A stretch of 64,000 nucleotides of DNA from Chroococcopsis sp964623815 (GCA_964623815.1 CAZUVR010000013.1:20537-84536); one strand, 5' to 3'. Counted from the first letter of the stretch, positions 8,057 through 17,237 are shown. The notes: generated by a model not told the origin, from the letters alone. Numbers and translations are program-made.

Positions 8057-9997
8057 ATGAAAAAACTTTCTCCGTTTACTCCCTGCCTGTGTGGTTCAAA
8101 ATTATTAAAAATAATAGTTATTATTTTTCTGATTAGTTATAGCCAAAATTTCGCCGCATTAGCCAGCACAAGTAGTAACATTACGGAGAAAGACATCGCT
8201 AATAATATTTTATCTTCGATCGATATGCCACACCAGAACCCCAGAGCCGGAGCGAGCGACACCAGCCCCGTAAGAATTCACGATATTCAAGGTAGCGCCC
8301 ATATTTCCACGCTCAACGGTCAAAAAGTGATTGATGTCCCTGGTATCGTCACAGCAGTCAGAAATAATGGATTCTATCTACAAGATCCTGAGCCAGACGC
8401 TAATGCCGCTACTTCAGAAGCCATATTCGTCTTTACCTCTACTCCTCCAACGATAGCCGTAGGAGACTCTCTATTAGTGAGCGGGAGGGTGATAGAATTC
8501 CGCTCAGGTAATAATAACCCCGATAATTTAACCATCACCCAAATCGTCACACCGACTATCAAAGTGCTTTCTAGTAGTAATTCTTTACCGAAACCGATCG
8601 TTTTAGGGAATGGGGGGCGCAGAATCCCCGCTCAAGTGATCACCGACGATGCGGTTAATAATAATGTAGAAAACTCTTCCACCTTCGATCCCGCCAAAGA
8701 CGGAATCGATTTTTATGAGAGTCTGGAAGCGATGCGAGTACAGGTAAATAATCCCCTAGCGAGTAGCCCTACCAATAACTCTGGGGAAATATTCGTTTTA
8801 GCCGATAATGGAGAAGAGGCGACTGGCAGAACCAACAGAGGCGGGAGCTTAATCACTAAGGACGATTTTAATCCGGAACGCATTCAACTAGATGACGATT
8901 TGTTAAAAGGTTCTACTCCTAATGTTAGCGTGGGCGCTACCTTAACTAAGGCAGTTGGCATTCTTGGCTATAACGCTAACAATTATGAAATCGCGCTTAC
9001 CGAACCCGTCACCGTCGTTAATAACGGTAACTTAACGAGAGAAATTACCGAACTGGTGCCAAATACAGATCAATTAACGATCGCTACTTTTAATGTGGAA
9101 AATTTAGATCCGGGTGATGGGGCGGCTAAGTTTAACGGCTTGGCTAGAGCAATCGTTAATAATCTTAAATCTCCTGATATTATCGTACTCGAAGAGGTTC
9201 AAGATAATAACGGCCCCCGCAATGATGCTGTAGTCAGTGCCGCACTCACCTATCGTACCCTAATAGATGCGATCGTCCGTTCGAGGGGGCCTACCTATGA
9301 ATTTCGCCAAGTTAACCCGATAGATGATACTAACGGCGGTGAAGAAGGCGGTAATATTCGGGTGGGATTTCTCTTCAACCCTGAGCGCGTTGAATTCGTA
9401 TATATCGTCGGTGGTAACGCTGGGACGAATACGAAAGTAAGTAATGCAGGGGGTAAACCTCGCCTATCGGTATCACCCGGGCTGATCGATCCAACTAATC
9501 AGGCTTTTAATTCTAGCCGTAAGCCTCTAGTAGGGCAATTCATTTTCAATGGAGAGTCAATTTTTGTCATCGGTAATCATTTTAACTCTAAAGGCGGAGA
9601 CGATCCCCTTTTCGGCCCGACTCAACCGCCAGTATTGAGCAGTCAAGAACAACGTTTACAACAGGCCCAAATCGTGAAAAATTTCGTCGGAGAGATTCTA
9701 GAAATAGATCCTAACTCTAACGTGATCGTTATGGGAGACTTAAACGATTTTCAGTTTTCTAAAGCTGTTAAATTAATCGAGAGCGCCGGGTTAACCAATC
9801 TGGTGAACACTCTGCCAGAGAGTGAACGCTATACTTATAATTTCCAGGGTAATGCCCAAGTGCTAGACCATATTTTAGTGAGCCAGAATCTCGCCCGCCG
9901 CCTAGATGGTTTCGATATAGTCCATATTAACTCTGAATTCGCGGATCAGATCAGTGATCACGATCCCTCGATCGCCCGGTTTACCATCACAAAATAG
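8057..9997 (+). CDS. Exported endonuclease/exonuclease/phosphatase-family nuclease
   Basis: A 646-residue secreted protein. Residues 1 to about 37 form a signal peptide. Residues about 75-330 carry the beta-rich OB-like region seen in extracellular nucleases of the ExeM/Xds type. Residues about 338-645 are an endonuclease/exonuclease/phosphatase domain. Catalytic motifs are ATFNVENLDPG, VLEEVQDNNGP (metal-binding Glu), GNHFNSKGGDD, MGDLNDFQFS, and the closing SDHDPSIARF. This set of Asn, Glu, His and Asp residues is complete, so it should be active. A role in using extracellular DNA as a phosphate or nitrogen source is inference. The gene stands alone, with the fur-like gene convergent. Confidence 0.88.
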   Translation: MKKLSPFTPCLCGSKLLKIIVIIFLISYSQNFAALASTSSNITEKDIANNILSSIDMPHQNPRAGASDTSPVRIHDIQGSAHISTLNGQKVIDVPGIVTAVRNNGFYLQDPEPDANAATSEAIFVFTSTPPTIAVGDSLLVSGRVIEFRSGNNNPDNLTITQIVTPTIKVLSSSNSLPKPIVLGNGGRRIPAQVITDDAVNNNVENSSTFDPAKDGIDFYESLEAMRVQVNNPLASSPTNNSGEIFVLADNGEEATGRTNRGGSLITKDDFNPERIQLDDDLLKGSTPNVSVGATLTKAVGILGYNANNYEIALTEPVTVVNNGNLTREITELVPNTDQLTIATFNVENLDPGDGAAKFNGLARAIVNNLKSPDIIVLEEVQDNNGPRNDAVVSAALTYRTLIDAIVRSRGPTYEFRQVNPIDDTNGGEEGGNIRVGFLFNPERVEFVYIVGGNAGTNTKVSNAGGKPRLSVSPGLIDPTNQAFNSSRKPLVGQFIFNGESIFVIGNHFNSKGGDDPLFGPTQPPVLSSQEQRLQQAQIVKNFVGEILEIDPNSNVIVMGDLNDFQFSKAVKLIESAGLTNLVNTLPESERYTYNFQGNAQVLDHILVSQNLARRLDGFDIVHINSEFADQISDHDPSIARFTITK

Positions 9998-10020
9998 GTA
10001 AAACCCTTCTTCTGTCTTAC

Positions 10021-10467
10021 CTAGACCTTCTTTTTATAGCCGTAAAAATCGATACGATATTCGGTTATTTTTACCCCTGTTTCTTCCTCAATTTGTTTGA
10101 GCAAGTCTGGGGGTAATTGAATATGCACATCGATAATCTGCTGTGTGTCTAGACAATTGACGTGACTGTGAGAATCGCTAATATTTCCGTACAGTCTACC
10201 GTCGCATCTCTCGACGCACTCGATGATCCCCTGACTCGACAAAGCTTCTAAATTTTGATATACAGATGTATGTCCGATGTCTTTTCCCTCCTGGTTGAGA
10301 CGATCGTATATTTCCCTCGCCGATAGATGCTCTCTCGCCTCCCATAACAGCTCTAGGATAAAGCGTCTCTGTTTACTGACTCGCATTCCTAAAGACTGAC
10401 ACATGGCGATCGCATCTTCGAGACATTGGATCGGTTTTACTTTCCCGTCTAATGTTTCCATATTCAT
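10021..10467 (-). CDS. perR: Fur-family transcriptional regulator, PerR/FurC-like
   Basis: A 148-residue metalloregulator. The winged-helix DNA-binding domain is at about 20-95 (SAREIYDRL and HTSVYQNLEAL). The dimer and metal domain follows, with SDSHSHVNCLD as the histidine cluster. The two CxxC structural-zinc pairs usual in Fur and Zur are absent. The overall pattern is close to what I remember of the cyanobacterial FurC/PerR branch, which represses peroxide-defence genes. The subgroup call is from memory, not from an alignment. No obvious peroxide-defence gene is adjacent. The upstream neighbour on the same strand ends 30 bases away, so co-transcription is possible. Confidence 0.7.
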   Translation of the reverse strand: MNMETLDGKVKPIQCLEDAIAMCQSLGMRVSKQRRFILELLWEAREHLSAREIYDRLNQEGKDIGHTSVYQNLEALSSQGIIECVERCDGRLYGNISDSHSHVNCLDTQQIIDVHIQLPPDLLKQIEEETGVKITEYRIDFYGYKKKV

Positions 10468-10497
10468 CCCCTAATACAAACTCATTACCAGTTTAGC

Positions 10498-11295
10498 TTA
10501 GATTTTTTCTGATTGGCTATTCACACGGATGAGAGAGCCGTTGGTAAGACAGACATAAAGACTATCGCCAAAGCTGGTAAGGGTACTCGGGACACCATAG
10601 CCAGCAGTTTGAAGATTTATTAAGGGGGAAATCTGGCCATTTTCGGAGAGTGCTAGTAACCAGCCACCGTTAGTGGTGATGAACCATTGAGATTGATGGA
10701 AGGTAATATCGAGGGGGATACCCTGCCCCTGTTGAATGAGATTAACTATTGGGGTGAGCTGACCTGCCGCATCTATACTTAAAATATTACCATCTTCTTG
10801 AGTTACTAGGAGGGAATCGCCATTAGCCGCGATGCCGAAGGGAGAGCTACGAACGTAAGAGAAAATTGATACCTTACCAGTAGGAGTGATTTGAGCTACT
10901 ATACCGATCGAACTCACCACATCGGTAGAGATAGCCACCCAGTAGGCGGGATAATAACCCCGACGCACGGCCACACCGAAAGGTGCGCCGAATTCACCGA
11001 CTAAACTGGATATATCTGCTATCTTACTCAGTTCCCCGGTGCTAGATACAGCCATCAAAAAATGTCCAGTTTCTTGAGCCGATAAGAGAACTATAACGCG
11101 ATCTTCGTGAGCCACTATACCCGTAGGGATACCGTAACGAGATAGATCTACCCAAGGTGTGACGACACCAGAGGTGGTAATCTGCATCAGTTTACCTTCT
11201 ACGGTGGCGACTATTATTATCCCTCCTAAAACGGTGATGCCTTGAAAGTTGAGGAACTGTAAACCCTGAGCTACGATCGCTACATTAACCGTCAT
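10498..11295 (-). CDS. Beta-propeller-like protein of unknown function
   Basis: A 265-residue protein made of repeated short beta units with the pattern G-I/V-x-A/T followed by G-x-L-x-x-I, for example STGELSKIADIS, PTGKVSIFSYV, AAGQLTPIVNL and ENGQISPLINL. This suggests a five- or six-bladed propeller related to NHL or SMP-30/gluconolactonase proteins. I see no signal peptide and no clear catalytic residues. It overlaps the end of the metallo-beta-lactamase-like gene upstream by 11 bases, so the two are translationally coupled and probably act together. The function is not known. Confidence 0.6.
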   Translation of the reverse strand: MTVNVAIVAQGLQFLNFQGITVLGGIIIVATVEGKLMQITTSGVVTPWVDLSRYGIPTGIVAHEDRVIVLLSAQETGHFLMAVSSTGELSKIADISSLVGEFGAPFGVAVRRGYYPAYWVAISTDVVSSIGIVAQITPTGKVSIFSYVRSSPFGIAANGDSLLVTQEDGNILSIDAAGQLTPIVNLIQQGQGIPLDITFHQSQWFITTNGGWLLALSENGQISPLINLQTAGYGVPSTLTSFGDSLYVCLTNGSLIRVNSQSEKI

Positions 11296-12124
11296 CGCTA
11301 TCCTTTAACAATCCCTTGTAATTGAAAACCCTAATCAAAGTGCCTTTAGGGGGTAAATCCTGTTTCTTAACCAATAATTTATCGCCGTCTATCCTTCTGA
11401 TATTCATTTTCTCCACCAATTTGAGAAAATCATCGACAGGAACTAAATCGCAATTAGCCTTATCGGCTCCAGTAGTTAAAAACTGAGTCGGTATTAAGAT
11501 TCTCGGCGCGAGAACTTCCATCGCCTGTTTAGCTTCTTCAGGATTATAAGCTTTAGGCCCGCCTCCAGTTGGTACGAAAGCCACATCAGGGGTGCCAAGG
11601 AGGATTTTCTGCTCTAAGTCAAGGGGGGCCGCCGCCCCGCCGAGATGAACGATACTAATCCCCGCCTGTGACCATTTCCAAGCCACATTAATACCGAAAC
11701 GCCTGCCGCCCACCCTATCGTGAGCCATAGAAATCCCCTGTAGCTTGAAATTGCCAATTTCGTAAACACCCGGTTCAAAAAGTACTTTCGGGTTGCCGGG
11801 TAAATTTTCTGCCGCCCCTTCATCCCAGAGCTGACTGCTGATCAACACTAAATCTGCTTCCACTTTCGGCAATCTGTAGCCTGCAGTGCAACCGATAGCC
11901 CGGAAAGGATTGACTAAAATTCTCTGCCCGCCCCCGGTGAGAAGGAAGCAGGTATGACCAAGCCACTGTATCAATAAACCTTCTGGGGCTTTCGCCGGGG
12001 GGTTGGGGCTTTTGGATGGGGTTGGGGTTGGTTTCGGCTTTCTGGTTTGAGCTTGAACGATTTCGCTCGCTCCTACCGCGATTAAACCAGTGGCTGTATA
12101 GTAAATGAACCTGCGCCGTTTCAT
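11285..12124 (-). CDS. Exported metallo-beta-lactamase-fold protein with degenerate metal site
   Basis: A 279-residue protein. The N-terminus MKRRRFIYYTATGLIAVGA looks like a signal sequence with a basic cluster, possibly Tat-type though only RRR is present. A Pro/Lys-rich linker follows. The fold is recognised by IQWLGHTCFLL, the ILVNPF strand, and later FVPTGGGPKAYNPEEAKQAMEVL, as in UPF0173-type hydrolases. The HxHxDH motif expected after the third strand reads VLISSQLWDE, and the later HxGD reads HLGGAAAP, so most zinc ligands are gone. It may bind rather than cut its ligand. It is coupled to the propeller gene downstream. Confidence 0.7.
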   Translation of the reverse strand: MKRRRFIYYTATGLIAVGASEIVQAQTRKPKPTPTPSKSPNPPAKAPEGLLIQWLGHTCFLLTGGGQRILVNPFRAIGCTAGYRLPKVEADLVLISSQLWDEGAAENLPGNPKVLFEPGVYEIGNFKLQGISMAHDRVGGRRFGINVAWKWSQAGISIVHLGGAAAPLDLEQKILLGTPDVAFVPTGGGPKAYNPEEAKQAMEVLAPRILIPTQFLTTGADKANCDLVPVDDFLKLVEKMNIRRIDGDKLLVKKQDLPPKGTLIRVFNYKGLLKDSDDG

Positions 12125-12234
12125 GAAATCTTATCGTTTGATGGTGTATTTGGTAATCAGAAGTGAGGGCGAAGAAGTGAGGAGTGAGTATAAATTTCTA
12201 AAGTTGGGTGTTAATCAAGCTCTTTTCTCTATTC

Positions 12235-12837
12235 TCACTTCTCATTATTATTTAATGATCGTAGAAAGTTCCGCAGTAGTTCCTTACCGGCATAGGTGAG
12301 GATACTTTCGGGGTGAAATTGTACCCCTTGAAGATGAGGGTATTGGCGGTGACGCACACCCATCACGGTACCATCTTCAACCCAGGCGGTAATTTCTAAA
12401 ACATCAGGGATGGTATCTTTTTTGATCACCAAACTATGATAACGGGTAGCGGTAAAAGGATTTTCTAAACCTTCAAAAACTCCCGTGTTGTTGTGATAGA
12501 TAGGGGAGGTTTTACCGTGCATTAAGACATCAGCTGATACTATATCCCCGCCGTAAACCTGTCCGATACTTTGATGACCTAAACATACTCCTAAAATAGG
12601 TATGCTTTCTGCTAGTTGGGATATTAATTGTAGGGAAATACCCGCGTCTTCAGGACGGCCGGGGCCGGGTGATATGACTATGCCATCGGGTTTTAATCCG
12701 ATTATCTGTTCGATCGTAATCTGATCATTTCGATAAACTTGTATCGGTTGCGCGATAGGAAATTCAATAGCTAATTCTCCTAAATACTGAACTAAATTGT
12801 ATGTAAAACTGTCGTAATTATCGATAACAATTAGCAT
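12235..12837 (-). CDS. trpG: Anthranilate / aminodeoxychorismate synthase glutamine amidotransferase subunit
   Basis: A class I glutamine amidotransferase of 200 residues. The N-terminus is MLIVIDNYDSFTYNLVQYL, the oxyanion region is SPGPGRPEDAG, and the nucleophile elbow is GVCLGHQSIGQ with the catalytic Cys near residue 83. The His-Glu pair is in QFHPESI. It supplies ammonia from glutamine to TrpE and/or PabB. In many bacteria one such subunit serves both tryptophan and folate synthesis, so trpG and pabA cannot be separated here. It is the last gene of the DUF3285-ybeY-dgkA-trpG run, 19 bases after dgkA, an order I recall from Synechocystis. Confidence 0.9.
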   Translation of the reverse strand: MLIVIDNYDSFTYNLVQYLGELAIEFPIAQPIQVYRNDQITIEQIIGLKPDGIVISPGPGRPEDAGISLQLISQLAESIPILGVCLGHQSIGQVYGGDIVSADVLMHGKTSPIYHNNTGVFEGLENPFTATRYHSLVIKKDTIPDVLEITAWVEDGTVMGVRHRQYPHLQGVQFHPESILTYAGKELLRNFLRSLNNNEK

Positions 12838-12856
12838 TTTTTATAGAAAATATTCC

Positions 12857-13366
12857 CTAAAAATACAGAGTAAATAGGGGCGGAATGATGATAAAAATAG
12901 CGACACCGATCGCCGCCAGTGCCGATATTAACACCGCTCCAGCCGAGCAATCTTTAGCGATTTTAGCTAGATCATGATAGGACTGCCCGACAGTTAAATC
13001 TACCACAGATTCTAAAGCGGTATTAAGTAACTCTAACACCATTACTAAAGCACAAGTTAAAATCAACACCGCCATTTCTACTGGGCTAACGTGGAGATAT
13101 ATACCAGCCGATGTAGCGACTAGGGTAATAAGAGTGTGAATGCGAAAATTACGTTGGGTAGCGAAAGCGTAGGTGACACCCGCCCAGGCGTAGCGGAAAC
13201 TAACGATTAAATTGGTGGCTACCCGCCAGGCGTAGTCTCGTTTGATATGATCCGCCTCATCTGGAAAAGCCGCATTGTTTTGAATATTGGCAACCGAGGG
13301 TAAGATACTTAGGGAACTTGCGTTCGGATTTGGAGAGGGACTCATTTTCTTTACTTTAGATTTCAT
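12857..13366 (-). CDS. dgkA: Diacylglycerol kinase family (undecaprenol kinase-like) membrane protein
   Basis: A small integral membrane kinase of 169 residues. After a variable soluble N-terminus of about 60 residues come three membrane helices. The family motifs are AFATQRNFRIHT, then LELLNTALESVVDLT with the catalytic Glu, and AKDCSAGAVL. It phosphorylates diacylglycerol or undecaprenol at the plasma membrane. Substrate choice cannot be read from the sequence. Its ATG overlaps the ybeY stop codon (ATGA), so the two are translationally coupled. Confidence 0.9.
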   Translation of the reverse strand: MKSKVKKMSPSPNPNASSLSILPSVANIQNNAAFPDEADHIKRDYAWRVATNLIVSFRYAWAGVTYAFATQRNFRIHTLITLVATSAGIYLHVSPVEMAVLILTCALVMVLELLNTALESVVDLTVGQSYHDLAKIAKDCSAGAVLISALAAIGVAIFIIIPPLFTLYF

Positions 13367-13878
13367 AAGTTTTCTGAGGAATTTTTAAGTAGGAGATTCA
13401 ATAAAGTTTCTTGTAAAGATAGCATTTCTTCTAGGCTAAAATCATCGGGGTGATCCCAACCTAGTAGATGTAATATACCGTGAGCCGTAAGCCAGGCTAA
13501 TTCGTGTTTTAACGAGTGCCCCTGCTCTTGAGCTTGTTTATGGGCGGTATCTACGGAGATAATTATATCCCCTAAATATAAAGGTTCTTGCAAATCTTGT
13601 GTAGGAACCAGGCTATCAACTTCTAGGGCCGCAAATGCTAATACGTCTGTGGGTTGATCTTTGTGGCGATATTGCTGGTTGTAGGATTGGATTTCTGCGT
13701 CGTCGGTGAGGCGAAGGCTGAGTTCGTAACCAGGGGCGGGGGGTAAATCGTCTTTGAGGTAGGTTAGCCAGCGTGTTACCCAATCCTGCCATATTGATTG
13801 ATCAGGGTATGAATCAGGGGGTTGGGAATACTTATCTTGCAGGATTAACTCGACGGGAATCGGAGAAGAATCTATCAT
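13363..13878 (-). CDS. ybeY: Endoribonuclease YbeY (rRNA maturation factor)
   Basis: YbeY is a zinc-dependent RNase needed for 16S rRNA 3' end maturation and ribosome quality control. The zinc motif is HGILHLLGWDH near residues 134-144 (HxxxHxxGxDH form). The conserved RHKDQPTDVLAFA segment is also present. At 171 residues the length is normal for cyanobacteria. It is the second gene of an operon: DUF3285 ends 22 bases upstream and dgkA overlaps its stop by 4 bases. Confidence 0.93.
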   Translation of the reverse strand: MIDSSPIPVELILQDKYSQPPDSYPDQSIWQDWVTRWLTYLKDDLPPAPGYELSLRLTDDAEIQSYNQQYRHKDQPTDVLAFAALEVDSLVPTQDLQEPLYLGDIIISVDTAHKQAQEQGHSLKHELAWLTAHGILHLLGWDHPDDFSLEEMLSLQETLLNLLLKNSSENL

Positions 13879-13900
13879 GTAGATGAGATGAAAGGAATGA

Positions 13901-14098
13901 TTACCTGGTCAGGTAGGAGACACCAATTAGGAATGCTAGTAAGGCTGTGGTAGTGAGGAAAAAGTGTTTTAAGGATGTGCCTTTCTTCCTCACCATATTC
14001 CTCATCGCCAGTTTGACGTAACTGGGGGGGCGCTCTTTGGGGGCGGTTTCGCTCGTTTCTGTCTCTTGAATGACCGTTTCAGGATTAATTTCGCTCAT
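13901..14098 (-). CDS. DUF3285 family small membrane protein
   Basis: A 65-residue protein with an acidic, unstructured N-terminus, a central basic segment (PPSYVKLAMRNMVRKKG) and one C-terminal membrane helix (FLTTTALLAFLIGVSYL). This matches the cyanobacterial and plastid DUF3285 family. Its function is not known. It is the first gene of the ybeY operon. Confidence 0.85.
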   Translation of the reverse strand: MSEINPETVIQETETSETAPKERPPSYVKLAMRNMVRKKGTSLKHFFLTTTALLAFLIGVSYLTR

Positions 14099-14177
14099 AT
14101 TCCGATCGCTTTTTTCGGTTCGTCTTAATTTTACACTTCTTTTCTAGAATATAGGGAAAAGCTTACGCGGCTTTAAT

Positions 14178-14212
14178 CTCTCAGCCCTTACAAAAAAGAC
14201 AAGGGCTGAGGG
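14178..14212. terminator. Stem-loop in the gap between the GH-A-like gene and DUF3285
   Basis: A perfect 10-bp stem (ctcagccctt at 14180-14189 with aagggctgag at 14201-14210) closes an 11-base A-rich loop. One or two further pairs extend it. It lies downstream of the minus-strand GH-A-like gene's direction only in the sense of being between two minus-strand genes, so it could instead be a leader element of the ybeY operon region. No T-run follows on either strand, so it is a weak terminator call. Confidence 0.45.
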
Positions 14213-14312
14213 ATTCATTGGTTTGGATGTGGAACGGCTTGAAAAATCGATAATAACATCTTCCCCCTTTTCTGTCACTCTCCGCGGCAATTTCTAATAA
14301 TTCTAGTTTTTG

Positions 14313-16517
14313 TCAGCGTTGTGACATTTGTATTATAGAGGTGTATTTAGGATTATTAATATCGTTGAGATGCTCCATCATCCCCCAGCTGCCGAATTTT
14401 GAAGGTCTTCTCACATCATTGAAATGAGCGAGTAAACCTCCGCCCAGTTGATGCCATTTAGCCATATATTCTTGATAAAGCTGACCCATACGAGGATCTC
14501 GATTAACGGCGATAAAGAGGTTATTAATAGTAGCATTATTCTGTACCCCTCCGTAACCAACAATATGTTGACCAGCTTCATAGGCCAGAAGTTCTAAATT
14601 ATTTTTTCTGGCTAGTTCCGCGTAACTTTCCATCCAGCTATAGCTTCTCTGTAAAGCTCCCCCCGGTACTGCGGGGGTACCGTTAGCTCTTTTAATCACT
14701 CCCCCTTGAGTCAATTCTTGAAAAATACTGTTGACATTTAAACCGCGAACTTGTCTGGAAAATGTAGGACTGCCCAGATAGTGCCCAAAATAAGGAGCTA
14801 TGGCGATCGCATCGATAGCCGAGAAATTGCCCGTACTCTTGAGATAATCGATCGCTGCACTTCCTAACGACGAGTTAGCGGCCTGAGTTGCCAATACTCC
14901 TACAATCCGCTCCGATTGATCTGAGAAAACATCTTTCCAGATGTTAATCATCTCAGCGGTACGTCGGGCGAACCACTGTGTACCCGTGAGCCCAGTCTCT
15001 TTGGCCCGCTCGTTGATCCAGGTAGTTTGGGGGAAGAAAGTATTCCAGCCCTCGTTAGTATACTCCACATAAACTTTCTTATCTGTTTCGAGATTATTTT
15101 TAACGTATAGGGCGAAATTACGCACATAATCGTCAGTTGCCATATGAGGCATATTGAACCAGGGATTAAAATTCCCTTGATTGGCTAGAGCTACCATCAC
15201 TTCCAGTGGGGCACCGTTGAGCATTGTCCAACGGGCTTGCTCTAGGGTGGGGCGATCGCTCCAATTTACCTGTTGGCTACCGTTAGTACGCATCCAGTCC
15301 ATAAAGCGCAGGGTGGAAAAGGGGGCAATTTTGTTCATCCAGTTGGGATTGAATATGTTCGCGGAGACGGGGTTAAAATTTCCTCTGTCGTAGTTATTCA
15401 TATACGTACCCTCCAACGCCTCTGGGATTATACGAATATTGCGGATGTAGTTTCCCGTGCGATTCGGGTCGGTACTGATCATCTGTAATACTATACCTGA
15501 ACTATTACTTGAATTAATATCGATGACATCCCTACCTGGCCTCGATAGTGTCATGTTTTTCGTTGCGGCCCATCTATAGTTAATCGTTCCTTCCCCATCA
15601 TAAAGCACCACGTACCGCCCCCCCAGATAGCGATTAGGCATACCAGGGAAGATGACGGTAGCAGGTTTGGCGTTACGAGGGATACCATTTGGAGGAGTTA
15701 GGGAAGTCAGCCAACCATTAGAGTCGATGTTCGTGGTGATCGTGGTGTAGGGGCCTTCCCAAAACCAGGCACGAGATAGTTTGAACAGGTCGATTAAGGG
15801 AATCTGCGGCGACCAATCGTTTATCGAGGCTATGTTGGTTCCGATAGGCATAGTGGGCAGTTTGTTCACTTTCACCGTCACCTTGGTCGTAGCCCTCAAA
15901 CCCAGAGTATTGCGAATCGTGTAACTGAATTCCGCCACTCCCGTATAGTTAGGATCGGGTGTGAAAATTATGTTGCCGTAATTATTAATCTCTACCTTAC
16001 CCCTAACGGGATTGCTCACTCCCAGCAGGCTAAAGCGGTTATTGCCTGGATCTATATCGTTAGTCAGAAGATTAGATGCGAGAATTATGTTGGCTCTGTT
16101 GCTCAATACTTGTACCTCATCACCGATCGCTATAGGAGAGCTGGCAGGCCTCACAGTACGCTGAATACTATTCTGCGCCGCCATTGTATACTGAACTCTA
16201 GTTATGGCAGGAGAACGATTTGCGCTTATATTTAGTATCTCATTCTCTCTCTCGGGCAACGATGACAAAATTAAGTCTGTATTTCTGTCGTTTCTCAATG
16301 GATTAGATATAGAAAATGTTCGATATAAATTTTCTGTATTTGACTTGCTATCATCAGTGTAGCTCTTGATAAGATTATCATTAATAAAAACTTCGTATTC
16401 TCCTGTCAGATTTATATCTTCTAAATCTTGATATTCTTGGTATTCTCTAAAATCGAAAGCATATTGACTGTTATTCCATTCGGAGAAGTTTTCGTTTTGT
16501 CTCAATTTTAAATTCAT
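14313..16517 (-). CDS. Clan GH-A-like glycoside hydrolase/cellulose-binding-type protein with cadherin-like domain
   Basis: A 734-residue protein without an obvious signal peptide. Residues about 125-220 form an Ig/cadherin-like tandem domain (LLTNDIDPGNN, FTPDPNYTGVAEFSYTI). Residues about 230 to 734 look like a TIM-barrel of the kind annotated as cellulose-binding proteins. YVEYTNEGWN near residue 487 resembles the acid/base Asn-Glu of clan GH-A, and LLAYEAGQH near 647 resembles the nucleophile strand. Activity and substrate are inferred only from these motifs. The Asn/Ser/Thr-rich composition suits an extracellular location, perhaps by an N-terminal-signal-independent route such as type I secretion. 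No neighbour points to a pathway. Confidence 0.65.
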   Translation of the reverse strand: MNLKLRQNENFSEWNNSQYAFDFREYQEYQDLEDINLTGEYEVFINDNLIKSYTDDSKSNTENLYRTFSISNPLRNDRNTDLILSSLPERENEILNISANRSPAITRVQYTMAAQNSIQRTVRPASSPIAIGDEVQVLSNRANIILASNLLTNDIDPGNNRFSLLGVSNPVRGKVEINNYGNIIFTPDPNYTGVAEFSYTIRNTLGLRATTKVTVKVNKLPTMPIGTNIASINDWSPQIPLIDLFKLSRAWFWEGPYTTITTNIDSNGWLTSLTPPNGIPRNAKPATVIFPGMPNRYLGGRYVVLYDGEGTINYRWAATKNMTLSRPGRDVIDINSSNSSGIVLQMISTDPNRTGNYIRNIRIIPEALEGTYMNNYDRGNFNPVSANIFNPNWMNKIAPFSTLRFMDWMRTNGSQQVNWSDRPTLEQARWTMLNGAPLEVMVALANQGNFNPWFNMPHMATDDYVRNFALYVKNNLETDKKVYVEYTNEGWNTFFPQTTWINERAKETGLTGTQWFARRTAEMINIWKDVFSDQSERIVGVLATQAANSSLGSAAIDYLKSTGNFSAIDAIAIAPYFGHYLGSPTFSRQVRGLNVNSIFQELTQGGVIKRANGTPAVPGGALQRSYSWMESYAELARKNNLELLAYEAGQHIVGYGGVQNNATINNLFIAVNRDPRMGQLYQEYMAKWHQLGGGLLAHFNDVRRPSKFGSWGMMEHLNDINNPKYTSIIQMSQR

Positions 16518-17237
16518 ATTTTTGTTTTAATGATTTTATTTCATGTATTTTTAGCGCAACAAACGTAGTTGACATATATAATGTGCAGTATCACATAACA
16601 TGCTGTTTTAGAATTAATATTTTGATTAATTTCATCAATCTCTTTTTATAATTAGAGAAATATATTAATGCCCTAAAATATTCCATGTAAATAGTTATTA
16701 TTTAAGTTACTACTAGGAACATAATATTAATAAAGTAATGGCCTTTGACAATCTAGTAATAATGCCTAGATAAGTTAGCAAAATTATATGCTCAATTGGT
16801 AAAAATAGCGATTAGAGAGCGGCAATCTAAATAGATAATTTTTTATATTCGTCAATAATAAGAGTTGCCTATTAATCAAAAAGCGACAGTAATTTATTAT
16901 ACTGAGTTAATTAACCACTTTCCCTTCCTGGTCAGAAAAATCCTGTAGTTGTAGCGGGAGTAATACCTGCGATAGATCATTTTGGAGTAAGGTTCTGAAA
17001 GCTCTAAGATTAAAGCATCCCATACAGTCGGCTTTCATTGAAAGTGTGAGCGGCTGACCGGTTCCAATAGATGGCGATAGATCCAAACCTTCACATTTTC
17101 TATGTAACATTACCATATTTGAACAGCTCTAAATAGCAAAAATATTTCTTAAGCTAGATTCTTAAAAAGATTTTGTCTTAGATAGCTTTGTAGAGGCTGA
17201 GAACATCCTATTAGCTGCAGTCTGATTCCGATTAAAT
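16518..17237. other. 720-bp AT-rich intergenic region
   Basis: The region lies between the divergent GH-A-like gene (minus) and the redoxin/2OG-oxygenase gene (plus). It is markedly more AT-rich than its flanks, especially 16520-16900, and probably holds both promoters. A minus-strand frame at 16907-17116 is listed separately. I see no RNA gene or clear repeat. Confidence 0.5.
16907..17116 (-). CDS. Possible small protein, 69 aa, doubtful
   Basis: The frame encodes a 69-residue peptide with a central MKADCMGCFNLRAF segment carrying a CxxC pair and a hydrophobic LLPLQLQDF segment. I see no convincing ribosome site before the ATG and recognise no family. The GC content is higher than the surrounding AT-rich spacer, which is the only positive sign. 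It may be a real small gene, a remnant, or chance. Confidence 0.3.
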   Translation of the reverse strand: MVMLHRKCEGLDLSPSIGTGQPLTLSMKADCMGCFNLRAFRTLLQNDLSQVLLPLQLQDFSDQEGKVVN

